Shown piece by piece: positions 17,249-24,251 of a stretch of DNA of 26,954 nucleotides (its first letter is position 1; each line of letters starts with the position of its first letter). Location: the NCBI GenBank assembly GCA_964439415.1, contig CAYTOJ010000008.1, positions 1-26,954 of the forward strand. The letters run 5' to 3'. The notes under the pieces were generated by a model that ran no database searches, was not told the origin of the DNA, and saw only the letters and a program-made list of their open reading frames with translations. The translations under genes and the position numbers were made by a program. The DNA comes from CAYTOJ01 sp964439415. GTDB lineage: Bacteria; Pseudomonadota; Alphaproteobacteria; Rickettsiales; CAZAGG01.

Positions 17249-17262
17249 TCTTTTGTATATAA

Positions 17263-17330
17263 GGGGCTGCCGCCCCCGCGCTGTCGCGCTTCCCCCGCAG
17301 CGCCGGCGCTCTCCCTTCGGTCGCAAGAAA
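17263..17330. repeat. GC-rich cluster of small hairpins
   Basis: Within the 314-bp gap between panB and the epimerase gene lies a GC-rich island very unlike its AT-rich flanks. It holds GGGGC-TGCC-GCCCC, GCGC-TGTC-GCGC and the perfect palindrome AGCGCCGGCGCT (17299-17310). It looks like an inserted palindromic repeat unit. The rest of the gap, 17331-17507, holds only the likely promoter of the epimerase gene and AGGGG before its ATG. Confidence 0.5.
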
Positions 17331-17507
17331 ATGTCACACTTAAAACGCGAGGAGTATATCTCTATATTTAAGGAATAACGTGCATACCAGATTTATAATA
17401 ACAAGCCTTAAGTGTACGCACTGTATATCCAAATCCGTCCCACGGTTACGATTTATTAACAATTGTGCGCATAAACTCCCCGAAACAAATAAAAATTAAG
17501 GGGTAGT

Positions 17508-18617
17508 ATGAAAGCGTCACCATTGCAAAAGGCGGCAACTCAGTCGGGTATAGCCGGGGGCAGGAATTTTCTGGAGAGTGATATTGCTGATATAGCTGAT
17601 CTATTAGGTGAAGTAGCCCATGATTTTGCTGGTAAAACCGTGCTTATATCCGGCGCGGGTGGTTTTCTGGGCAAGTATTTCGTGGCGGTGCTTGACTACT
17701 TAAATCGCAATGTTCTAGACAAGCCCTGCAAAGTGCTGGCGATGGATATTTTCATCACCGGCCTGTCGGAGGACTGGCAGTTTGAGGAGAGCGACACTTT
17801 AAGCTTCTTCCGCCATGACATTATAGAAAAAGTTAAAGTCGCTGGGGCGATTGATTATATCGTTCATGCATCCGGCATTGCCAGCCCGTTTTATTATCGC
17901 AAACACCCACTGGAAACCTTCGATGTGGCCATAAATGGAACCCGCAATTTTCTGGAGATTGCGCGGGAGAAGGGATCACGGTTTACTTTCTTTTCCTCCA
18001 GCGAAATTTATGGCGACCCTGCGCCACAGTATGTGCCAACGCCTGAGAGTTACCGTGGTCATGTATCCTGCCAGGGGCCACGCGCCTGTTATGATGAAAG
18101 CAAACGCGCCGCCGAAACTCTATGTTATATATATGCCGGGAATTTTGGCGTACATACCAATACAATCCGGCCATTCAACGTCTATGGCCCCGGAATGCGG
18201 GAGAAGGATTACCGCGTATTGCCAAATTTCGCCAACCGTATTAAGGCGCAGCAACCAATCCAGATTTATGGGGATGGCAGGCAAACCAGAACCTATTGCT
18301 ATGTAGCGGATGCGGTAAATGGCTTCCTGCGCGTAATTGCCCGTGGTCAGGCCGGGGAGGCTTATAATATCGGCAACCCGAATCCTGAAATCTCCGTAAA
18401 TGATCTGGTGAAAAGCATTGAAGGGGTACTAGGCAGGCCGATTGCTCATTCCGTCACGCCTTACCCTGAGAGCTACCCGGCAGATGAGCCGCTACGCCGC
18501 TGCCCGGATATATCCAAAGCATCGGCGCATGTTGATTACCAGCCAGCCGTGCCACTGGATGAGGGATTAAAACGCTTCCTAAAATGGTCAGACCTGTATT
18601 ATACAGGCGATACATAA
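17508..18617 (+). CDS. NAD-dependent sugar-nucleotide epimerase/dehydratase (extended SDR)
   Basis: This extended short-chain dehydrogenase/reductase acts on nucleotide sugars, probably for surface polysaccharide. The 369-residue protein has about 40 extra N-terminal residues, then the NAD-binding motif SGAGGFLG at 48-55. FFSSSEIYGD holds the conserved catalytic Ser, and the YxxxK motif is Tyr195 and Lys199 in ACYDESKRAAETLC. IRPFNVYGPGM and IYGDGRQTRTYCYVADAV are typical of the UDP-glucuronate decarboxylase and dTDP-glucose 4,6-dehydratase groups. The CYDESKR-AETLCY context is closest to UDP-glucuronate decarboxylase, but the exact substrate is not fixed. AGGGG sits upstream of the ATG. hisZ follows 11 bp later. 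Confidence 0.8.
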   Translation: MKASPLQKAATQSGIAGGRNFLESDIADIADLLGEVAHDFAGKTVLISGAGGFLGKYFVAVLDYLNRNVLDKPCKVLAMDIFITGLSEDWQFEESDTLSFFRHDIIEKVKVAGAIDYIVHASGIASPFYYRKHPLETFDVAINGTRNFLEIAREKGSRFTFFSSSEIYGDPAPQYVPTPESYRGHVSCQGPRACYDESKRAAETLCYIYAGNFGVHTNTIRPFNVYGPGMREKDYRVLPNFANRIKAQQPIQIYGDGRQTRTYCYVADAVNGFLRVIARGQAGEAYNIGNPNPEISVNDLVKSIEGVLGRPIAHSVTPYPESYPADEPLRRCPDISKASAHVDYQPAVPLDEGLKRFLKWSDLYYTGDT

Positions 18618-18628
18618 TATAATGATTT

Positions 18629-19579
18629 ATGGTAGCGAAGCTTTTACCCTCCGGATTTTATGATTTAATTCCGCCCCATGCGGCAACCAGGCGCAGGGTG
18701 GTGAACAGCCTGCTGGACACCTACGCGAATGCAGGCTACCTGGAAGTTGAGCCACCGCTTATGGAGTTTGAGGACAGCCTGCTGGAAGGGCAGGATGACG
18801 CAATGAGCCGCCGGGCTTTTCGTGTGTTGGATCCACTGACACAGAAAATAATGGCGGTACGGCCCGATATTACCCTGCAGATTAGCCGCATGGTAAATGC
18901 CAGGCTGATTGGTGATAATCTCCCCTTAAAATTATGCTATCACGGTGAAGTTCTGCGGGTACGTGGTGAAGGTGCTTTTGGTGCGCGCCAGCTTACCCAG
19001 GCCGGGGTGGAGCTATTGGGCGCTTATGATTATCGGGCGGATTGCGAGACAATAGCACTGGCGGCGCAGTCACTTAAAGCCGCCGGATTTAAGGATATAA
19101 CTATTGACCTTAACCTGCCAAGCCTGCCCAGAAAAATTCTGGCTGGCGTAGATGAGAAAATAGTAGAGATTACCCTGGAAGCGCTTTCATGTAAGGATTA
19201 TGGCTTTATCTCCCGACAAAATCTGAACTGCCGGGATATTCTGCTGGCACTACTAGAATCAGCCGGCCCACTGCCATATGCCCTGCAAAGGCTGCAAGCT
19301 TTGCCGCTGCCGGTACAGGAGAGAGATAATTTACGCACCTTAGAGCAGACGTATATAGCACTGCAAAAAATGCATCCGGATTTAAACCTGAGCCTGGATG
19401 TAACTGAAAACCATGGCTTTGCTTACCATACGGGTATCGCCTACGGTATATATATAAGGAACTTAAGCGGTGAAATCGGCAGCGGCGGCAGGTATAATCT
19501 GGACTGGCATGATAAGCAGGTTCCCGCCACCGGTTTTACGCTGTATGTGAATCCATTATTAAAGGCTATGGAATCATGA
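18629..19579 (+). CDS. hisZ: ATP phosphoribosyltransferase regulatory subunit HisZ
   Basis: HisZ is a class II aminoacyl-tRNA synthetase-like protein without tRNA ligase activity. It joins the short form of HisG to catalyse and regulate the first step of histidine synthesis. The 316-residue protein starts LLPSGFYDLIPP, and has the motif-2-like LCYHGEVLRVRG with QAGVELLG. The HisA-type segment reads YHTGIAYGIYI followed by EIGSGGRYN. The short length and lack of the anticodon-binding domain separate it from HisRS. hisG is not in the window. Its stop overlaps the next ORF by ATGA. Ribosome-binding signals are weak. Confidence 0.87.
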   Translation: MVAKLLPSGFYDLIPPHAATRRRVVNSLLDTYANAGYLEVEPPLMEFEDSLLEGQDDAMSRRAFRVLDPLTQKIMAVRPDITLQISRMVNARLIGDNLPLKLCYHGEVLRVRGEGAFGARQLTQAGVELLGAYDYRADCETIALAAQSLKAAGFKDITIDLNLPSLPRKILAGVDEKIVEITLEALSCKDYGFISRQNLNCRDILLALLESAGPLPYALQRLQALPLPVQERDNLRTLEQTYIALQKMHPDLNLSLDVTENHGFAYHTGIAYGIYIRNLSGEIGSGGRYNLDWHDKQVPATGFTLYVNPLLKAMES

Positions 19580-19923
19580 GTATAAATAGACTTCTTGCAA
19601 AACTCGCTGCGGTGAGCAAAATGCGCGGAGTGAGCATCGCAAAGCGAAGGCGTGTAGAAAATGCTGAAAGCGTTTTTAGCCGTAGCCAAGTGTACAAGGA
19701 AGGTAAGCCCCTAGGTGTTGGTATGAACTATCGGCTTCCCCCACCGCAGGCAAAGGGGGCTAGGGGGGGGAACCTTTTTTCTTTCCATAGCACCAACCCA
19801 TTCCCCCCCCTCAGTCCCCGCCCGCAGGCGGTGGGGGATGCGATAGGTAGTCATGTTATCGACAAAGATTTTCTCGCACCTGACAAACCAACTAATTTCT
19901 CACATAATGCCAACTTATCATGA
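19576..19923 (+). CDS. Small repeat-derived ORF bridging hisZ and argC
   Basis: This 115-codon ORF fills the whole hisZ-argC gap. Its ATG overlaps the hisZ stop (ATGA) and its TGA overlaps the argC ATG (ATGA). The predicted protein is basic and Pro/Gly-rich, with no recognised domain. The DNA under codons 50-90 is a long palindrome, and the first part (AAACTCGCTGCGGTGAGC) looks like dispersed repeat DNA. It may not encode a useful protein; its open frame could keep ribosomes moving from hisZ to argC, which has no ribosome-binding site of its own. Genuine protein function is unproven. Confidence 0.4.
   Translation: MSINRLLAKLAAVSKMRGVSIAKRRRVENAESVFSRSQVYKEGKPLGVGMNYRLPPPQAKGARGGNLFSFHSTNPFPPLSPRPQAVGDAIGSHVIDKDFLAPDKPTNFSHNANLS
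19728..19846. repeat. GC-rich palindromic repeat element between hisZ and argC
   Basis: The outer arms CTATCG...CCCCCACCGC and GCGGTGGGGG...CGATAG are inverted, followed inward by a matching G-run on the left and C-run on the right. Each arm is about 45-50 bases with a few mismatches, around a short AT-richer centre. The structure resembles REP-like palindromic units inserted between genes. It is contained in the 115-codon ORF. Confidence 0.65.
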
Positions 19924-20960
19924 CCATAAACACAGCAATACTGGGTGGCAGCGGTTATACGGGGCTGGACTTAATCAAAATTATTCTGAATCACCCACAT
20001 GCAAAAATAGCTTATATATCGGCTGATAAAAACGCAGGAAAAAACATAGGCGAGGTGCACAAAAGCCTGACCTGCTTTGACCTGCCAAAGTTTGTAGCCG
20101 CTAATGATATTGATTATAACAGTGTAGACTTGGTGTTCTGCTGCCTGCCACACGCAGTCAGCCAGGCTGTGGTGAAAGGACTGCCGGAGCATTTAAAAGT
20201 CATAGATTTATCCGCTGATTACAGACTGAATGATATTAAAAGCTACAATGAATGGTACGGGCATGAGCACTGTGCGCCTGAGCTACAGAAAAAGGCGGTT
20301 TACGGCATAGCGGAACTGGCGCGGGAGCAGATAAGAAAAGCCAGGTTGATCGCAAATCCGGGATGTTATCCAACATCAGCCATACTGCCGCTCTGGCCGC
20401 TATTGCGGGATAAAGCGATCCAGTTGGATGGAATTATAATTGATGCTAAATCAGGCACTTCAGGTGCTGGGCGCACTTTAAAAGAAAACCTGCTGTATTG
20501 CGAAGTGAACGAGACTTTTTCCGTTTACGGGATACCCAGACACCGCCATATGCCGGAGATTGAGCAGGAACTCAGCAAAGCCGCCGGTACTGCGGTACAG
20601 GTTACCTTCTCGCCGCATCTGGTTGCCATGCAGCGCGGCATACTCTCCACCATATATGTACGCCTCCAGCCGGGCGTAGCATTAACGGATTTAAGAGGGG
20701 TACTTGAGCGGCAATATGCGGGAGAGGCATTTGTAAAAATACTGCCGGATGGAGCTTACCCATCCACCGCGCTGGTAGCGGGAACTAATTTTTGCGCAAT
20801 AAACGTTTTTGAAGGCCGCAGAAAGGGAGAGGCGGTAATAGTATCAGTGATAGATAACCTGATTAAAGGTGCATCCGGCCAGGCGGTGCAGAACATGAAT
20901 ATCATGCACAATCTTCCGGAGGCTACGGGTTTTAAACTCACCCCATCCCACCGCTATTAA
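19920..20960 (+). CDS. argC: N-acetyl-gamma-glutamyl-phosphate reductase ArgC
   Basis: ArgC reduces N-acetylglutamyl phosphate to the semialdehyde with NADPH, the third step of arginine synthesis. The 346-residue protein starts with the dinucleotide-binding motif GGSGYTGLDL. The catalytic Cys149 lies in ANPGCYPTSA, SGTSGAGR follows, and the conserved His lies in PRHRHMPEIEQ. The length is standard for the long-type ArgC. No ribosome-binding site precedes the ATG, which overlaps the stop of the repeat-derived ORF. The 230 bp after it, up to carD, are AT-rich and hold the likely carD promoter. Confidence 0.95.
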   Translation: MTINTAILGGSGYTGLDLIKIILNHPHAKIAYISADKNAGKNIGEVHKSLTCFDLPKFVAANDIDYNSVDLVFCCLPHAVSQAVVKGLPEHLKVIDLSADYRLNDIKSYNEWYGHEHCAPELQKKAVYGIAELAREQIRKARLIANPGCYPTSAILPLWPLLRDKAIQLDGIIIDAKSGTSGAGRTLKENLLYCEVNETFSVYGIPRHRHMPEIEQELSKAAGTAVQVTFSPHLVAMQRGILSTIYVRLQPGVALTDLRGVLERQYAGEAFVKILPDGAYPSTALVAGTNFCAINVFEGRRKGEAVIVSVIDNLIKGASGQAVQNMNIMHNLPEATGFKLTPSHRY

Positions 20961-21192
20961 TGCTTCACATTTCAAAATCATAAATCGTTACAACCTCTTA
21001 GAGCGCGTGGAGTAATTCGCTACGTCATCACCCTTTATGTTGAGGAGGCTACATTTTGATAAAAATTTAATTTAAATTTTCCGTTTATTTTATGCGTTTT
21101 TTATGATACTTTGCGCAAGCCTTGTAAATAAGGCATATTTTGTAGGTTTGACTTTTCATTTTTAATCAATGAATACCAACGGGGCAATTTTT

Positions 21193-21915
21193 ATGGCTAC
21201 AGCATTAGCTGCAAATAAAATGAATATTTCCAAACAATCCAGCAAAAATACCAAATCTGTAAAAAAAGATATCGAAAAAACTCCTCTGCGTGTTGTAAAT
21301 AACTCTGCTGCAGCAACTAATGCGGCTGTGACACAAAACAAGGCGCAACCTAAACTCATGGTGATTAATTCCAAACCTGAGAATAAGTATAAGCTGGCTG
21401 TGGCTAAAACAGCCAAATCTGTCGATGAATTCCTGGCCGGGTCATATGTGGTTTACCCAACCCATGGTGTTGGCCTTATTACAGGCATTGAGAAGCAGAC
21501 CATAGGCGGTTGCGAGCTTAAGCTTTATGTAATTGCTTTTGAGAAAGATAAAATGACTTTGCGCGTACCAGTCAGCCGCGCTAAAATCACTGGCCTGCGA
21601 GCACTCAGCACCAAGTCCGAGATTGAGGAAGCTGTGACCACTCTCAAGCAGAAAGCCAAGATTGCCAAGGGCATGTGGAGCAAACGCGCTCAGGAGTATG
21701 AAAGCAAAATCAATTCCGGCAGTATAGTATATCTGGCTGAAGTAGTCAGGGATTTGCACCGTAATGTGGATCATCCTGAGCGCTCATACAGCGAAAGGGT
21801 GATTTATGAAAATGCATTCAGCCGTCTGGCTCGTGAAATTTCCGTAGTTGAGCAGATGGATATGGAAAAAGCCGGCGAGAAACTGGTTAAGATACTCTCC
21901 AGAAAAGCCGCATAA
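21193..21915 (+). CDS. carD: CarD family transcriptional regulator with N-terminal extension
   Basis: CarD-type proteins bind the RNA polymerase beta subunit and stabilise open promoter complexes, notably at rRNA promoters. The preferred ATG at 21193 has GGGG eight bases upstream and gives 240 residues; the ATG at 21169 would add eight but has no ribosome-binding site. The polymerase-interacting domain starts near residue 80 (GSYVVYPTHGVGLITGIE), with KMTLRVPVSRA. A helical C-terminal half ends AFSRLAREISVVEQ. The first 75 residues are an Ala/Asn/Lys-rich, probably unstructured extension not found in compact CarD proteins. A strong terminator follows. Confidence 0.9.
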   Translation: MATALAANKMNISKQSSKNTKSVKKDIEKTPLRVVNNSAAATNAAVTQNKAQPKLMVINSKPENKYKLAVAKTAKSVDEFLAGSYVVYPTHGVGLITGIEKQTIGGCELKLYVIAFEKDKMTLRVPVSRAKITGLRALSTKSEIEEAVTTLKQKAKIAKGMWSKRAQEYESKINSGSIVYLAEVVRDLHRNVDHPERSYSERVIYENAFSRLAREISVVEQMDMEKAGEKLVKILSRKAA

Positions 21916-21941
21916 TCAATTTCCTAATATATAATTACTTA

Positions 21942-21978
21942 ATGCCCAGGCAATCTAACCATTGTCTGGGCATTTTTG
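21942..21978 (+). terminator. Rho-independent terminator of carD
   Basis: A 13-bp stem ATGCCCAGGCAAT/ATTGTCTGGGCAT with a single G-T pair and a six-base loop is followed by TTTTT. It lies 26 bp after the carD stop. Confidence 0.92.
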
Positions 21979-22070
21979 TTTACTGCTCAGTTGCAAAAAT
22001 TTAGTAAATTATCCTAAGGGATGTTTAGCAAATCTTTACTATGTTGATAGATAATTAATATGCATTCTAA

Positions 22071-22231
22071 GAGCCTGTGACGAATTATCCTTTTGGTGTC
22101 TTTTTGATGCTATTTGCCTTGTTTGTTGTCGGAAAATTTACCCGTATCACCAATACGAGTTACATTTTCCTCCTAAAACAAGTCTAAAAATCATCTAAAA
22201 ATACACTCAAAACATAAATCGTCACAGGCAC
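22071..22231. mobile_element. MITE-like palindromic element with IS5-type ends
   Basis: A 161-bp element with ends GAGCCTGTGACGA and TCGTCACAGGCAC, which are 13-bp inverted repeats with one mismatch. It is flanked by TAA on both sides (CTAAG on both if read wider), a likely target duplication. The two halves stay complementary almost throughout: the centre has GGAAAAT...CCGTAT facing ATACGAG...ATTTTCC. It carries no ORF. The end sequence and TNA target fit the IS5 family, IS1031 group. It lies between the carD terminator and the EAL gene, in the 441-bp gap 21916-22356. The remaining gap sequence is AT-rich without a recognised feature. Confidence 0.8.
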
Positions 22232-22356
22232 TAAGCTAACCCATTCAAATGAGATAATTTATTACCAACTCATTTACAAACAGGCTTGTTCTTACAGGAA
22301 GTGAACCATCAGGTTATAACAGCGTTGCTACATATCCACCTCATTTCATAACAGCT

Positions 22357-23577
22357 TTGGGTGAAAGCATTACTGATTGTCAGCAGTCCTCAACCAATGG
22401 CAGCTTATTATTAATTGAGATAGAAAACCTGCCTATGATTCTGGAGGTTTTAGGTTCCGCCCACGCGGATGGCGTGATTGACCGTTTTGTGGGAGATTTA
22501 AGAAGCTATTTCAGCGGCTGGAATTATCAACTGTTCCAGATTCAAAGGGATCAGTACGGCTTTATTATAATGGGTAAAAGCGGCGATGATACCGCAGCAA
22601 TCGCTTATGAAGTCAACAGAATCGCCCAGACCTTAAGCGGGCGGGAAAATCTGCCTGCGCACCTTATAACCAGCATTGGCGGTGTGGATTTTCCTTCCCA
22701 TGCCACCAGCCCGGAAGAGGCTATAGATAAAGCCCTGATAGCCCTGCACAACCGCAACAGTATGCACTTTGCTGCTTATGCGCGCAATGAAAGCTCGGTG
22801 TTTAAATCCATGCAGCATATGAAATTCGCCCAGTATATATCCAAGGCGATACAGGGCAAACGTGTGCGGATGGCATTCCAGCCGATAGTAAGCTGTAAAA
22901 CCGGCCATGTTGAGCATTTTGAAGCACTCCTGCGCCTGATCGGGGAGGATGGCCGCCCCGGTTCAGCCGGAATGTTGATTCCCGTAGCAGAGCGCATGGG
23001 CATGATCTTCATGATTGATGAACTGACCCTTGACATGGTGATCCATGAGCTTGAGCTTGCGCCCAATCTGACACTGGCATTTAATGTATCCAGCCTTACG
23101 ACTTCTGACCATTTATGGCTGGATAAACTAAGCCACCTGCTTAAAAATCGGCCTGAAGTGGCAAGCCGGATGATTATTGAAATAACTGAAACGGCGGCCA
23201 ACCGTGATTTAAGGGATACCGCGCTTTTTACCGCCAAGGCGCAGAATCTAGGATGCCGCGTGGCGCTGGATGATTTTGGCGCGGGTTATACATCTTTCCG
23301 GCAGCTTAAAGCACTATCGGTTGATATGGTGAAGATAGACGGCACGTTCATACGTGACCTTGCCGATAATAGCGATAACCGCTACTTCGTGCGCACATTG
23401 CTGGATTACACTAATTCCTATGGCCTGGATACTATCGCGGAATGCGTGGAAAATGGCGAGGCCGCCAAGCTTTTAATGGAAATGGGCGTCACCCACCTGC
23501 AGGGCTTCTACTTCGGCAAACCTATAATGCACCGTTCCTGGCTGGAAGGCGGCGAATATGGAACCAAACGTCAGTAA
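22357..23577 (+). CDS. Degenerate GGDEF plus EAL domain protein (c-di-GMP phosphodiesterase)
   Basis: EAL domains hydrolyse the second messenger c-di-GMP. Residues of about 15-140 form a GGDEF-like fold whose signature is degenerate, RDQYGF at 64-69, so it cannot make c-di-GMP. The EAL domain, about residues 165-400, looks catalytically complete: EALLR 189-193, Asn243, EITE 275-278, DDFGAG from 305, Lys326, Glu362 and Gln382. The only in-frame standard start is TTG at 22357, without a ribosome-binding site. The frame stays open up to 22258, so a rare start such as ATT near 22261 could give a longer protein. No membrane segment or sensor domain is seen. The MITE lies just upstream and could affect expression. 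Confidence 0.88.
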   Translation: MGESITDCQQSSTNGSLLLIEIENLPMILEVLGSAHADGVIDRFVGDLRSYFSGWNYQLFQIQRDQYGFIIMGKSGDDTAAIAYEVNRIAQTLSGRENLPAHLITSIGGVDFPSHATSPEEAIDKALIALHNRNSMHFAAYARNESSVFKSMQHMKFAQYISKAIQGKRVRMAFQPIVSCKTGHVEHFEALLRLIGEDGRPGSAGMLIPVAERMGMIFMIDELTLDMVIHELELAPNLTLAFNVSSLTTSDHLWLDKLSHLLKNRPEVASRMIIEITETAANRDLRDTALFTAKAQNLGCRVALDDFGAGYTSFRQLKALSVDMVKIDGTFIRDLADNSDNRYFVRTLLDYTNSYGLDTIAECVENGEAAKLLMEMGVTHLQGFYFGKPIMHRSWLEGGEYGTKRQ

Positions 23578-23608
23578 ATGTTCGCGAGAATCAGACTAGG
23601 CGCTCCCC

Positions 23609-24121
23609 CTACTCCACCGCCAGGGAGTTCTGGTGCATGAGTGTAGCGAGGCGGAGGTTGCGTTTTTTCATCTCTTCAATTTCTTGTTTCTGCATTATCA
23701 GATCCAGGCTTATGTGCACAGCCTCTAAAAATATCGCCACTACATCCTCCAGCGCGGTGCGTAGCCGTGCCACTACTTCATCAGTCAGTTTCTTTACTGA
23801 TGCTGCTACTTGGGCAGTTTGTTGTTTTACGTTTTCCTTGTACTGATTTATAGCACCGAATATTTTACGGAGGTTGTTTTCAACCCGTTTTTTATTTATT
23901 TTGGTGACTCCTGAATCACCTTCCGCCAGACAGGAATACTCTTCTGAAAGGGCATCCGCTGATTCTTCAACCGCCTCCACCATCGGCTCCACCAGGTTCA
24001 GCTGAATTTCCGGATCTACTTCACTCTGCTGCTCAACTGTCTGCAACAGTTCTTCCGCTACATCATAAAGCTTGATGATTTTACGGAATTTCTCCTCGCT
24101 CCCTATTCCCTGTAACGGCAC
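23609..24121 (-). CDS. Unrecognised helical, probably coiled-coil protein
   Basis: I do not recognise this 170-residue protein. It starts at GTG 24121, five bases after AGGGG. It is almost wholly charged and helical, with heptad-like hydrophobic spacing (for example EELLQTVEQQ, VARLRTALEDVVAIFLEAV and MQKQEIEEMKKRNLRLATLM, short samples of the pattern). It has no signal peptide, no membrane helix and one cysteine. The gene is convergent with the EAL gene and lies downstream of the 641-residue unknown gene on the same strand, 130 bp away with a hairpin between. A structural or partner-binding role is possible; no function is claimed. Confidence 0.7.
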   Translation of the reverse strand: MPLQGIGSEEKFRKIIKLYDVAEELLQTVEQQSEVDPEIQLNLVEPMVEAVEESADALSEEYSCLAEGDSGVTKINKKRVENNLRKIFGAINQYKENVKQQTAQVAASVKKLTDEVVARLRTALEDVVAIFLEAVHISLDLIMQKQEIEEMKKRNLRLATLMHQNSLAVE

Positions 24122-24143
24122 AAAATCCCCTGACGCTTTATTT

Positions 24144-24168
24144 AAAGGCGATACTACGCCTTTTTTTT
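24144..24168 (+). terminator. Hairpin with T-run between two unknown genes
   Basis: A 7-bp stem AAAGGCG/CGCCTTT with loop ATACTA is followed on the plus strand by a total of eight T residues. Read on the minus strand the stem is followed by TTTAAAT, so it may also weakly end the 641-residue gene's transcript. Confidence 0.6.
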
Positions 24169-24251
24169 GAAACTATAATGAAGGCGCATTATAAATATAT
24201 TAATAATATGTAAAGATGATTTTTGTGAATCTTTTGATAAACACCACTATT

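Noticed and set aside
17194..17337. Longer panB reading with an upstream N-terminal extension
   Set aside because: The extra residues come from the GC-rich hairpin repeat and do not resemble PanB; the ATG at 17193 has a proper ribosome-binding site.
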